Positions 33,418 through 45,565 of a stretch of 64,000 bases of DNA are shown in pieces; position 1 is the first letter of the stretch, and every line of letters begins with the position of its first letter. The notes below the pieces were generated by a model. It was given only the letters and a program-made list of their open reading frames with translations, was not told where the DNA came from and ran no database searches. The stretch is from positions 84,249,914 to 84,313,913 of the forward strand of contig CM048839.1 of NCBI GenBank assembly GCA_026545765.1. Reading direction: 5' to 3'. Source of the DNA: Plantago major (lineage: Eukaryota > Streptophyta > Magnoliopsida > Lamiales > Plantaginaceae). The position numbers and the translations under genes are program-made.

Positions 33418-34416
33418 GATGTTGAAAATGCATTTCTCAAAGAACATATATCTGAAATGGAGAAGTTACACAGAAAGGCAATGGATATACTCCAAAAGAA
33501 AAATAAAGATCTTCTTTCTGAAAATGAGGAACTCAAGAAGAAAGAACTATCTTTTCAATCCTATGCCAAAGCTTGTGACACTCTTACTGAAGTACACTCT
33601 TATTTAAGAGATCCTTCAGAAAAGGGAGGACTTGGGCTGGACACACAAACAAATAGCTCTACTACTCTGAATAAGAATGACGAAAGAATAACGTTTGTTA
33701 GTGCTCAGCAAAATGGTTCTCGAATAACCTACAACATTGATCAGAAAGCTAAGGTAGTTGACAAAGGAAAGGCAGTCGCAACCAAACCTTTGTGGGAAAA
33801 ACAAGTCCGAAAGAAAACTGTTGGGAATGTTTCTGAAAAGAAACATAACACTGAAAAGTGTAATCACCCACAGTGCTATGTCTCTCAGAAAGGAAAAATT
33901 GCAGGAGCAGGCAAATTTTCCAACATCACGTATTCTGGAAAGAAAAACATTCCAGAGACTAGCAAAGCTGCTGAGAAGAGAACTCAGACAGCACCAGGTG
34001 CTCGAAATGGCATTGGCTATAAAGCCATCGGGAAACAACTCGTTCGTGAGTATAAACAAGAGCAAGAACGATGTATGAAAGCTAGGATTGTGCATAGCAA
34101 TCATCAGAAGTGGAAGAAAGAACAGGTTACGACCACTCTGAATGCCAGGGGTAGAAGAAATCTGGCAAGGAAAGCTAAGTTTGCTGAAAAGCAGACTCAG
34201 CAATCTGACAGGTATCTGAAAGCCCCACGAGGAGCACCAAGGAACACACCAAGAAGGAAAATAGCTTTAAATGATAATGATACCAATCATTTACCTAAAA
34301 ATCCTCCTTATGTTCCAACAAGACAAAAGAATATCACAAGGAAGTTCATTCAGAAATGGATTCCTACAGGGAGATTCTTTAGTCCAGAAGGTTCCATTGT
34401 TGGAATGAGAGCCTAA
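33418..34416 (+). pseudogene. Element A gag, second part
   Basis: It continues the coiled coil (EKLHRKAMDILQKKNKDLL, ENEELKKKELSFQ), then a strongly basic region (many Lys/Arg, 33740-34400) with CNHPQCYVSQKGK near 33860. The basic region is long and would bind nucleic acid. B does not have this basic stretch in its kept sequence, so the two copies differ here. Fossil copy. Confidence 0.55.
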
Positions 34417-34434
34417 CTCCTTGTTTCCTATTTT

Positions 34435-35990
34435 GTGCAGAACACTCTGTGGAAGAACCTGAAGTGGCATTTTGATAGTGGATGTGGGGAGCACATGACA
34501 GGAGACAAAGCGAATCTGATTAACTACAGAAAATGCAATAATGGACCAATTATTAGATTTACTGGAGGAGATGAAAATCCAACCATAGGTTTTGGCAATC
34601 TGAAGTTTCGAGCTCTTACAATCTCTGAAGTACTACATGTGAAGGGATTGAAATATAATCTCCTAAGCATGAGTCAACTGGTAGACAAAGGGTGCACTGT
34701 CAAGATCAAGTCAAAACTATGCAAAGTAATTGACAATGAGTCAAAGTAGACAGTCTTGGTTGCTAGGCGAAAAGGAAATCTTTATGTTGCTGACTGGGCA
34801 TCTGCCACTACTGAAGAATGTCTCATGGTGAGTCAATCTGGGCACACTGAAGAAAACTGGCTATGGCATAAAAGAATGAGTCACTTGAACTTCAAAACTT
34901 TGAACAAGCTAGCCAAGAAAGAATTGGTGGTTGGTTTACCCAAAATGGTGTATAGAAAAGATGGTATATGCTCAGCTTGCCAAATGTGAAAACAATCCAA
35001 AACATCTTTCAAGTCTAAAACTAGACACTCCAGTGAAAGGCCACTACAAATGTTACATATGGATCTTTTTGAATCCTCCGTAACTAGCTATGCAGGAAAG
35101 AAGTATGGTCTGGTTGTTGTTGATGATTACTCAAGATTCACTTGGGTTGTATTTCTCAAACAAAAATCTGATGCAAGGGTTGAGATACCCAACTTGCTGA
35201 ATAAGCTTGAAGTCATGAAAAAGGACAAGGTATCTCAGAATCGTAATGCACCATGGTACTGAGTTTGTGAACCAGTACATAAAAGAGTTTTGTACCTGCA
35301 AAGGTATACAACATCAACTATCTTCCGTAAGGACACCACAACAAAATGGTGTTGCTGAAAGGAAGAATACGACCCTAAAAGAAGCAGCAAGAACAATGCT
35401 TTCTGACACTGAAATAAGTGAAATCTATTGGGTTGAAGCTGTTAACACAGCCTGCTACACTCAAAATAGATGTTTGATTTACAAACACCACGACAAAACT
35501 CCTTATGAACTTTTGATTGGTAGACCCCCTAGTATTCAACATCTAAGGGTGTTTGGTTGCAGATGTTTTGTTCTTAACAATGGAAAAGAATACTTGAGAA
35601 CATTTCAACCAAAAGCAGATGAAGGAGTATTTCTTGGTTATTCTCTGAATAGCAAAGCCTACAGAATCTACAACAAAAGAACGCAAAAGATTGAAGAATC
35701 TGTTCATGTAGTCTTCTACGAAGGAATCAAGAAAGTACCCTTGAATGAAGAACTCTTAGATAGGTTCAAAGAACTAATGATTAAAGATTCTGAAGAAGAA
35801 TCCTCAAAAGAAAACTCTATCATTCACTTAGAGGATGCATCTGATGATGAAAAGCAACCATTGCTTAGTAACAACCAGATGACTCTAAGAAATGATGAAG
35901 AATTTCCTATGAGAATTCCAGAAATGGAACAGGTTACTGAGAACCTTCATCATGAAGAGGTTTCTGATAATGAGATTGCTGAAAATCAAA
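34435..35990 (+). pseudogene. Element A protease and integrase
   Basis: The protease motif FDSGCGEHMTGDKANL lies near 34470. GAG-pre-integrase [11 protein letters not shown] is near 34860, and the integrase core has [10 protein letters not shown] (35050), the [13 protein letters not shown] region (35255) and [12 protein letters not shown] (35335). [12 protein letters not shown] marks the core end (35550). It is close to B throughout, differing mostly by silent changes. Broken. Confidence 0.8.
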
Positions 35991-36141
35991 TTCTAGATAT
36001 CTCCAACACTGAAAAAGTATCAGATATCCATGGCATTTTCCATGTTCAGATATCTCAGATACTGCACAAGTATCCTATCAAGATCATATTGATTCACATT
36101 CAGATCAAAATGATATTGATCCTACTAGTTCAAAACCCATT

Positions 36142-37743
36142 ATGAAATGGATAAGAAATCATCCTGCCAAGGATGTGATCAGTCCTTTAGACCAAGGAGT
36201 TAGAACTAGGAGAGCAATTGCTGACTCTCTTTATGGATGTTTCATCTCAAATATTGAACCTAAAACTATAGAAGAAACATTGAAGAATCAAGATTGGATC
36301 TCTGCAATGCAAGAAGAGTTGGATTAATTTGTGAGAAACAATGTCTGAAAACTGGTTCCATTTGTTGACGGAATATCTGTAATTGGAACCAAGTGGGTTT
36401 TCAGAAATAAAATGAATGAGTCTGGTGAAATAACCAGAAACAAAGCAAGGTTGGTTGCCAAGGGATTCAAATTATGAAGGACTAGATTTTGATGAGTCAT
36501 ATGCTCCAGTTGCAAGATTGGACGCAATTAGACTATTTCTAGCCTTTGCAGCTCATAATGACTTTAAAGTTTATGAGATGGATGTTAAAAGTGCATTCCT
36601 AAATGGTGAACTTGCTGAAGAAGTCTATGTTGAACAACCACCAGGCTTTGAGGTTTCCACAGAAAGTAGAATGGTTTATAAGCTTCAGAAAGCTCAGGTG
36701 GATCAAACAGTTCGAGAGCATGCTATGATACTTTAGCCAAATACTTACTGGAAAGTGGCTTCAAGAAAGGAGATGTTGATAAAACACTCTTTACTTTGAA
36801 CCATGAGGGGAAACTACTTTTAGTTCAAGTATATGTTGATGACATTATATTTGAATCTAAAGACAAGCAACTTTGTGAAGACTTTGCTGAGCTCATGAGA
36901 AGTAAATTTGAGATGAGCATGATGGGAGAATTAAACTATTTCCTAGGATTGCACGTCAAGCAGCTTAATGATGGAATATTCATTATCCAAACAAAGTATG
37001 CAAAGGATATGCTCAACAAGTTTAATTTAAAGTCTTCTGAAAAGAATGCTAAGATACCTATGAGCATTGGAACCAAAATGACCTATATTGAATCTGACAA
37101 GAGTGTTGAAGAACACAAGTATAGGAAATTGATTGGGTCTCTACTGTACCTCACTGCAAGTAGACCTGATATTCAATATGCACTTGGAGTGTGTGCTAGA
37201 TTTTAGACAAATCCAATGCAATCACACTACAATATTTCTATGAAAATATTAAGGTATGTAAAGGGTACTGTAGAAGTTGGATTGTGGTATCCAAAAGACA
37301 GTGGATTGAGTTTAGTTGGCTATTCTGATGCCGACTATGCTGGATCATTGCTTGATAGAAAAAGCACCTTAGGAACTTGTCAATTTCTTGATGCCAGATT
37401 AATATCATGGTTCAGCAAGAAACAAAACCCAATTGCCACATCTACCACAGAGGCTGAATATATTGTTGCTGAGTGTTGTGCTTCACAGATATTGTGGATA
37501 CAATAACAACTAAGAGACTATGAGGTCAATGAAGAGAAAACTCCGATTTTCTGTGACAACACAAGTGCTATTGCCGTAACTCAGAATCCTAAATTTCATG
37601 CAAGAACAAAGAACATTGATGTTAGACACCACTTCATTAGAGAACATGTTGAAAAAGGCAATATAGAGATACTCAAGATTGGAACTGAAGACCAACTTGC
37701 AGATATCTTTTCAAAGCCTTTGCAAGAAAGCAGATTCTTAACC
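36142..37743 (+). pseudogene. Element A reverse transcriptase and RNase H
   Basis: RVT_2 motifs are NIEPKTIEETLKNQDWISAM (36250), [14 protein letters not shown] (about 36570), YVDDIIFES (36835) and MMGELNYFLGL (36920). RNase H motifs are GYSDADYAGSLLDRKST (37320), STTEAEYIVAE (37440) and NIDVRHHFIRE (37615), ending ADIFSKPLQESRFL (37700-37735). Broken, with several breaks. Confidence 0.8.
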
Positions 37744-37778
37744 TTGAGACATAGTCTTGGTTTAATGGAGCTACCAAA

Positions 37779-38039
37779 GGAACTTAAAAGTTCTAATCTC
37801 TGAGACAGAAATTCAGAAAGGAGAAAGATATCTAGAACGGGCATCTAGATATTCAAGGCAAAAAGGTATCTGAGACGGGAACTCATATACTAAAAGAAGC
37901 TAAAAATGTGAGTGAGACAAGAACTCAGTATGATTAAGAAGGGAAAAAGAAGAGATAAGATATCTAGAACAGGAATCCAGAATATCAAAGATTAAAGGGT
38001 AAAATGGCTATTTGAAGATTTCTGAGACAGGTACTCAGA
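37779..38039 (+). repeat. Array of short hairpins with constant loop (element A)
   Basis: Hairpins with 7-nt loops: TCTGAG/TTCAGA, loop ACAGAAA (37799-37817); a 9-bp perfect ATATCTAGA/TCTAGATAT, loop ACGGGCA (37828-37852); TGAG/CTCA, loop ACGGGAA (37871-37885); TGAG/CTCA, loop ACAAGAA (37913-37927); TCTAGA/TCCAGA, loop ACAGGAA (37963-37981, one mispair); TCTGAG/CTCAGA, loop ACAGGTA (38021-38039). A GAAC/GTTC hairpin (37780-37793) precedes them, as in B. The CACTA transposon starts 56 bp downstream. Confidence 0.85.
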
Positions 38040-38111
38040 TATCTAGATCACTCAGTGAGGGGGAACATAAAAGAGAATAGTACAACTGTCTACACACTAC
38101 AAAAAATCTGG

Positions 38112-38360
38112 CTTGTAGCGACGGATAGATCCGTCGCTCATGATTTGGATCGGGCGACGGATAGGAAATCCACGCTCGAGCCCCCCTAATGGCGATGGAT
38201 AACAATCCGTCGTCCAATTCGCGACGGATAGATTATCCGTCGCTATATTTAGCGACGGATAGAATCTATCCGTCGCTAAATATTTTAATTGGACTAGTGA
38301 CGGAATTTGAAATTCCGTCACTAATTCCGTCACTGTGAATTCCGTCACTACTTCCGTCAC
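38112..38360. repeat. Left subterminal repeats of CACTA
   Basis: There are many copies of CGACGGATA in both orientations, then a second type, GTGACGGAA/TTCCGTCAC, from about 38296. Perfect palindromes include GCGACGGATAGA/TCTATCCGTCGC (about 38252-38276) and AGTGACGGAATTT/AAATTCCGTCACT (about 38295-38321). Subterminal repeats of CACTA elements are binding sites for the TNPA-type protein. Confidence 0.88.
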
Positions 38361-38590
38361 TATTTATTTCATATTAATCCCTATTTTTCGTAGTTCACCT
38401 ATTTAATCAATATAATGTTCGATAATAAATCAATAATACGGAAAATGTTTCAATGAATAAAAAGTAATATTCGAGTGGAGAAATTATCCAAACAAGTGTA
38501 AATATGAAAAAATCCGAACATACAGATACATAACTAGCTATCGACGGGGTGGGGTGGGTGATGGCGAATGGGACATGAATCGCTTCCATC

Positions 38591-40653
38591 TCAGAACCGA
38601 AGGCGCTCGTTCTCCTCCCTTCGTTCTCTGTCGCGGCGCTCCATCTCGTCCCTTTGTTGCTCCATCTCTTGAGTTAGCCGAGCAACCTGTTCCCGGACCT
38701 GCGACTGCACCATTTCCGAGACCTGGTCCTGTGTGTAAACCGGACGTCTGGACTGCTGGGATGATGATGAGGAGCACGCCGGACTAGCCAGATGCAAACC
38801 GAGGCTCCCGAGTCCATATATTCGTCCTTTCTTGTCCGGTTTGTTGACCTCTAGGAAGATGTTGTCAACTTGTTCAGTTGACAACACATCACCCGTCTCG
38901 TCCTCCTGCCTCGCCACCTGAGCATCAACCTCAGCCTGAAATCGTAAATAGCAGATATAATGATCAGTTACTGTTTTTAAAAAGTAACTTGTAATAGTGT
39001 ACAAATATGAACTTTAAGCAACATAAACATACCGCAATAGACGATGCCCGGCAGTCGGTCCATACCCCGCCCTTCTGCTTGGCCTTCTTGAAGATGGCAT
39101 ACTTGGATGTCACCTCCCCCCGTGCCACCTGAATCAAACCAGATCTAGTCAACAATTTATCATCTACAAGTAATAGAGCAGAGACTTCATACATACACGT
39201 AATGCTAGATTGCAAAAACACATATATACGCACCGATTGATAATAATCGATATGAGATCGCCTCCCAAGATGGTGAACGCCCTTCCGCCAGACGATCGGG
39301 ATGCCCTTCTCGCCTGTTGGTCCAAGCAACGCCCGACATCGCTCGCGCCAGAGGGCATCCCAAAGGGCCCACCGTTGCATCAACTCGTGGAGGATTGGCC
39401 ACCCGATCCCGAATGACCTTCCACGTATGAGACCATATCCTATACTGTTTGGATCCCATAGCCTCGAACGCCAGATCTGTGGATCAACTCTGGGAATGAA
39501 GTACTCCTTCTACATTCCCAATTTCATACAACATCCAAAGTCAATACATGTCCTAACAACATAATGTATATGGTGACTAACATATCACCCAAATAAAGTG
39601 GCTAACATACCACTCACATATAGTGGCTAACATACCACTCACATACGGTAAGGCTAACATACCACTCACATTGTCTTAAAATTTACTAACACAATGGTGA
39701 CTAACATATCACCCAAATAAAGTGGCTAACATACCACTCACATACAAAGGCTAACATACCACTCACATTGTCCTAAAATTTACTAACACAATGGTGACTA
39801 ACATATCACCCAAATAAAGTGGCTAACATACCACTCACATACAAAGGCTAACATACCACTCACATTGTCCTAAAATTTACTAACACAATGGTGACTAACA
39901 TATCACCCAAATAAAGTGGCTAACATACCACTCACATACAAGGGTTAACATACCACCACATTGTCCTAAAATTTACTAACACAATGGTGACTAACATATC
40001 ACCCAAATAAAGTGGCTAACATACCACTCATATTAAAACGATTATAATTACAAACAAATGAATGTCATATTTTAACTTACCTCACTCATCAAGTACTCGG
40101 CCCTCATGCGCCTCGAGATGTGGCTCCAACACTCACCACCGCCTTGGTTTCTCCCGCTCCTAAGATGTCACCTAGTTTGTTGTGCACCTCCCGCGCCATA
40201 AGTCATTGTCAATGTATAAGATACAAGAAACGAATATGCATTACTTTAGTACAACAATTTATACTTGTCAACTATCATTATCAGTTATGTTTTACATATT
40301 TAAGAAGAATGTATAATACTTACTTGGCAGGACCAATAGGGAAAATCACAGCAGCCGTCCCACGTGACGTTGGGATTGTTTGGATCGAACACGGTAGGGA
40401 CAATCGTCGTGGTCGCCCTCCAAAGATGTGTCCGGCTGACCGGTAGAGCCACGCTCTCTCCGCCTGGGGTCTCAGAATCCGAGACCTCGTCACGATCTTC
40501 GAGACCTCCTCGTTCGACGTGTCCCCGACCCACCACTATCATGCGGCCGGCTGCGTGGGGGGACGATAGGTGGACGGCCTCTGTCGCGGCATCTGCAAAA
40601 AAATGTAATAAATACAATAAAAATGTGTTAGTACGAGTTATAATACATAACAT
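38591..40653 (-). CDS. CACTA second gene (TNPA-like, plant transposase Ptta/En/Spm family)
   Basis: Minus strand. The first exon (40653-40323) holds AATEAVHLSSPHAAGRM and a divergent FDPNNPNVTWD region, and ends at a clear donor (GTAAGTATTATAC). A second exon, about 40200-40082, ends in GATGAGTGAG with donor GTAAGTTAAAA. The next intron (about 39520-40080) contains a tandem repeat. Further exons lie at about 39520-39205 (W.LWRERC-like and EKGIPIVWRKGVHHLGRRSH), 39130-39035 (RGEVTSKYAIFKKAKQKGG) and 38950-38591 (VDAQVARQEDETGDVLSTEQ; then a Gln/Arg/Glu-rich coiled coil). These are the usual motifs of Transposase_24 proteins, which bind the subterminal repeats. Exon edges are inferred; the first ATG is uncertain. 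Confidence 0.65.
39572..40035. repeat. 97-bp tandem repeat in a CACTA intron
   Basis: Units begin GGTGACTAACATATCACCC at 39572, 39696, 39793, 39890 and 39986, so spacing is 124, 97, 97 and 96 bp. The last unit is partial. Each unit contains a GTGGCTAACATACCACTCACAT sub-repeat; the first unit holds an extra one, which explains its length. Divergence between units is very low, so the expansion is recent. Confidence 0.92.
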
Positions 40654-40950
40654 TATAATAACACATATAATTACTCATAATACATAATATACCATTATAG
40701 CCGTCCTCTAAGACTACATATTGGTCCTCGTGCAGATCAAACAACTCATCATCTGCTTCTATGGGATCTTCTGCTTGTTTATCGACATCCTCTTGTTGGT
40801 ACGAGTTGGTAATTGAGTCGTCTTTCTCAATGTACTCCACTTTCGGCGAAACACGAATAGGTACCGCAGCCTAACCATTCCCCTTATCGCGTTTTACTTG
40901 GATATTCAAGAAACACCACTTGTCGTGCTTGAGTCGCCGTAATAAATGGT

Positions 40951-43900
40951 TCATACTTGTTCGGTACCTCTTCTTTGGTTCACATCAACCATTTCATACC
41001 GCTCGTTCTTCCTCGTACCTCCTGGATTAGGATCATACCACTCAACGTCAAACAAGAAGGTTCGTTTAAATGGCAATCCAGAATATTCAATCCTCACAAT
41101 TCGTTTTAGCTTTCCGTGGAAATCAAACAAAGTAGCGTCTCCATACTCTTCTGCACCATTAACACACACCCCGGAGTTGCTTGTCGCCATGGCCGTGTTA
41201 CATTCAGTCGTGTGGAACCTACGGCCATTGACTATATAACACAGGAATGTGTAGACCTTTTGAATGGACCTCTGCGAGAGCCTTTAAGTATATGCATGTG
41301 ACGTTGTTAATAGGATTCGGACATACTCTCGAACCAACTGGAAATTCAGAGAATTTTTGAGTCAAGTAGTTCCTCTAGTGTATCCTCTCATATCCGAGGA
41401 TTTTCTGCCAAACAACGCTTTTGAAAAAACTGCAAACATTGATTCGATGATAAGTCTATAATTGAAGTAGAGACTTGCGTAGCTATATTAAAATTTAAAT
41501 AAATGGTTGTTGACCTCGCAAATAGTACCATATACTGGTCAACCTCAGCACAATTCGTGAGGACATAATATTGAGCTGCTTTCAACTCTTTATCCGTAAG
41601 ATATTCTTTCTTAGCTGCACCAAGAGGTCTCCCCGATACCTCAAGATGATAGGGAAAACTCATCATCCGCTTGAACTACGAATGTGTCAGCATTTCGAGC
41701 CTTCTTGTCTTCGTAGGGACGTGTTCATCAAAGTAATAAGAGCGTAGGTTGCGCTTCTCTCGAATGTAGGCATTGGCAATCGAACCTTCATGTTTACCTT
41801 TGTTGTTGACATACTTCTTCAATTTCCCAAGTACCTCTCGAATGGATACATCCATCGATCATCGAACCGGACCAAAGAAGTCTCGCTTCGAGGAAGGTGA
41901 ACCGACAAGTGCTCCATAGAATCAAACCATTTCGGTGGAAAGATACGCTCGAGCTTGCATAGAATCAATGGTATGTTCCTTTCAAGATTTTCCAACACTT
42001 TATCATGAACCACCCTTGTGCCTAAATTTTGAAAAATAAGCTCAACTCGGTGATAGCAATCCATACGTGTTTCGAAGCTCTCGAAATGCTACCGGATAAG
42101 CCTCTCCATGAACACATGATCGTGGCTCTTCATCCCATAAACCTTTGTCTTCTTCAAATCCACACACCTCTAAATTTGAGGCGTAATTATCCGGGAAACT
42201 CAATGCCCTCACCCAATCAAACAAAATTGACCTAGAAGCGTTGTCAATTGTGTAGCACGCCGACCACTTACCATTCTCATCCTTCTTTGTCAACTCAGCC
42301 TTTTACACCACGTCGACAACTCGGATCTAGACTTCGCATGGTCCTTTGTTTTTCCCTCAATGTTGCAAAGTGTATTGAATAAGTTCTCGAACACGTTCTT
42401 CTCAATGTGCATGAAATCTATGTTGTGACGGATAAGAAGATCGCCCAAGAAGGCAAGTCCCGTAAAATGCTTCTCTTCCTCCAACCACATTTTTACCAAT
42501 TTTCGTTATGCTTCATCCATCCAAGCTCACCACCTTCATAAGACCCAATCTATCAATCTCCGCAAGAATTTGTGCACCAAGAAGTCTTGTCGGGCTTTTT
42601 GTTGACGACTTTATTTTTCAAGAATTGATCCTTGTTCTTCCCGAACGGATGGTCACTTTCTAGCAACCTAATGACAATCAAACCAACAAAATTTTCCACT
42701 ACCCTTCGCCTAAATGCATCAGATCCTCCAAGCAATGTGGACATGCATATTTCCTATTGCTTTTCCTTCCAGATAGCATGGAGTACGCAGGGAAGTCACT
42801 CACGGTCCAAAGAAGAGCTGCTCCCAAGGTGAAGTTCTTTTTTGTCGACACATCATATGCAGGGAAACCATCCGTCCACAACTCGATCAGCTCCTTGATT
42901 AGGGGTTGCAAGAAAACATCCAACGTCAGTCCAGGATCTTTCGGCCCAGGCACCAATGCAGTCAGAAACATGAATGGCTCCTTCATGCACTCACCGGGGC
43001 GATTATGCAGTGTGAGCATAATCGCCAACAAGAGTATTTACGTTCACTACCGAACGGTTAAAACCATCCGCATAAAGTCCCAAACGTACATTTCTAGATT
43101 CGGCCGCAAACTCGGATATGTCTTGTCAAACGATTTCCATGCGGGTGAGTCATTGGATGGTCCATTCTACCACCTTCAGCATTATCCGAGATTACTCGCT
43201 CCTTGTGCCACCGCATTTTATCCGCAGAAGCACTTGAAGCATACAATCTTTTCAAACAAGGTGCTAGAGGGAAGTACCACATTTTCTTATGTGAGAGATT
43301 TTTCTTTTGTCGTTTCTTTGCAGCCCCCTCCTTGTAACGCTTCCTTACCACGTAACTTGCATTCTATTAGATCGCATCCTCCTCCCAATATATTATGCAC
43401 ATTTTCGGAGAATACCTATGGTTACCACAAAATTTCTAATCCCCGTGATCTTTTCTTCGCTTGGTAAAAGTTGGTGGGAACTAGGTTTTCTTGTGACAAA
43501 GGTCCAGATTACGCCAACCCATTCATTGAAGCTCGTTTGATTCGGCCATTAGCCTTACAACTCATTAGCCGAGATAACAAAGACAACTCAGTGAGCTTAC
43601 ACCCCGGGTAAACCGGCTTCCTTGATGATTCTAACAAGTCAAAGAACAACTGATCCTCGGGATTCGGTGGTTCCTCCACCTCCACCTCGGTTTCAGTGTT
43701 GGTTGTGTCCCTGAACTCCGCCCCTGCAGCATCGTACACCATTTGTTCGACTCGAGCTCGAATAGCATCGCCTTCAGATTGGGATTGTTCCCCGACTTGT
43801 TCATTTTTTCTCTTCCTTCCACGTTGTCTGTATTGGTCATATGTATTGGACGGTGCTGCTTCCTCACCATGATGATTCCATACCTGATACGCAGGATGGA

Positions 43901-44117
43901 ATCAATTTTTCCTCAAGTGTTGGACTACCACTTTAGGAGTCATGTATTGCTTGTTTCTGCACTGTTTCATTGCACAAGGACACTTTATCAACCCATCCTT
44001 TACACAAGACGGATTTGACATTGCAAATTCAATGAAACCTTCAACCCCTTTCAGAAAACTCCATTGAACTCTGCCATTGAGAGTACGACAATACATCCAT
44101 CCACGATCGGTATTCAT
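40951..44117 (-). pseudogene. CACTA transposase (TNPD/TNP2 type)
   Basis: Minus strand. Domains in order: a transposase-associated zinc-binding N-terminus (RGWMYCRTLNGRVQWSFLKGV, CPCAMKQCRNKQ; 44117-43902), an acidic linker (43870-43509), then a Cys-poor region (43351-43094). The TNP2 core follows (HNRPGECMKEPFMFLTALVP, DPGLTLDVFLQPLIKELIEL, 43031-42699; LLIRHNIDFMHIEKNVFENL, 42440-42380). The DUF4218 part is KLERIFPPKWFDSMEHLSVHL and RWMYPFERYLGN (42064-41819), and the DUF4216 part is FLFDVEWYDPNPG (41190-40951). Coding changes frame many times; some changes coincide with possible introns, others do not (for example around 42744-42699 and 42300), so I read it as a decayed transposase. It would cut at the CACTA ends. 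Confidence 0.8.
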
Positions 44118-44119
44118 TG

Positions 44120-45565
44120 AATAATTAGATAATAACCTGACACGTTTGAATTCATTAGATCGAGGTCTTTCATTTACGGTAATAAATCAATTTCACAATA
44201 ATTCAATCAATTGCTACGTAATATAAGTTATATTAGCTTCAGTCAATTGTTAAGGCATTACATAATATAAGTTACATCAGCTTCAATTTTACCATAATGT
44301 TTGGTTTCATATATATCAACTAATGATTACTAGTTATACAAGCCTAGAGACAACACGGATGAAACTCCTCATTCTCATGCACCCCCCTCCTCATCACTTG
44401 TGACGCTCCCTACCACAGAACTTGCATTCCAACAGATCTACATCCTCCTCCCAATACACCATGCACATGTTCCGGCGTAAAAGCACTCAATAGGCCCCAA
44501 ACCCCGCCCTCCAATCGAGGTATGCCATGGACGGTGCTTCTCACCGTGATGAATCCATACATGATACTCGTGCATGAATCCATAACGTCATAAGTGCTCG
44601 AATCTCTGCAAAAGCGTCATAAATTGCTTGTTTCAGGTTTCAATGTGCAAGGACACTTTATCAACCCCCAATTGCACAAACCGGATGTCCCATGGCAAAC
44701 GAGATGAAACCTTTAACCCTTCTACTAAACTCCTAGAAACTCATCATTTACCGCATTTATCGTACATCCATGAATGGTCGAATTCATTGTTTACTTTATT
44801 TTTAACCGAGACGCTCCAATTGATTAGATCGTATTTAATTTATTAGATCGATTCCAATTCGGATAAGAAGATTGTAGAGGTTAATTGTTAATTATTATAT
44901 GTTCCTTATAAATTAATTATTAATTAAGTGTTCATGTGTTACAAAATTGGACATATATAATAACCATTTCAACCTCTTAGTACATATATTATATACTTAA
45001 CATACATATCAAATTAACTAATTACTCTATACATATCGAATTACTACATATATTCATATCAAATTACATACTTAACATACAAATTTATCAAATCAAAACT
45101 ACATACTTCTATACTTAACAAACATATCAAATTAACTAAACTAACTATATATACTTAACACACAAATCAAACTAACTACATACATTCATACATACCAAAC
45201 TTAACATACTACATACATTCATATCATTCAAATTGAACAAATTACATATAATTGATCAAATTAACTAAACTAACTACTACATACTTATCATATATACATA
45301 TAATTGCTCAAATTAATCAAAAATAAACAAAATCCCCAAATTTTTAAAAACTAGGGTTTTAGCAAAAATACCTTGATTAATCGGTAGAAATATGAAATTG
45401 ATCGAAGAACCAAACTCCTTGTCACACGAGCTTCGATTAGGCACCAAGATTGGCCGGAATAACGGATGATTGGCCGGAAAACGGGATTGAGGAGAAGAAG
45501 AAAATGAGGAAGAAGAAGGAAGAAGAAGGAAGAAGATGAAGAAATGAGGCAGACTGCCTCTCTGT
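44120..45565. other. AT-rich 5' part of CACTA
   Basis: Apart from the decayed exon copy, this holds AT-rich imperfect repeats (about 44940-45325) built from ACATACTTAACATAC and CATATCAAATTAACTAA words. A GGAAGAAGAAG-type purine stretch (45490-45540) follows, with a Cys-poor frame shadow only. No gene is seen. Confidence 0.6.
44390..44790 (-). pseudogene. Decayed second copy of the CACTA transposase 5' exons
   Basis: 44395-44480 resembles 43325-43410 (shared words AACTTGCATTC, CATCCTCCTCCCAATA and ATGCACAT.TTC). 44510-44790 resembles 43855-44120 (GTATTGCTTGTTTC/AATTGCTTGTTTC, GCAAGGACACTTTATCAACCC in part, and GAAACCTT.AACCC). So part of the 5' coding region is duplicated upstream of the gene and has lost coding capacity. 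Confidence 0.6.

Noticed and set aside
38535-38790. Pro/Arg-rich + strand ORF in the left part of CACTA
   Set aside because: It is the complement of the coiled-coil exon of the minus-strand TNPA-like gene.
39572-40035. CRISPR-like array
   Set aside because: Units are tandem without unique spacers, lie in a plant transposon intron, and there are no cas genes.
44940-45325. Centromere-type satellite
   Set aside because: Repeats are short, irregular and AT-rich, confined to the CACTA element.
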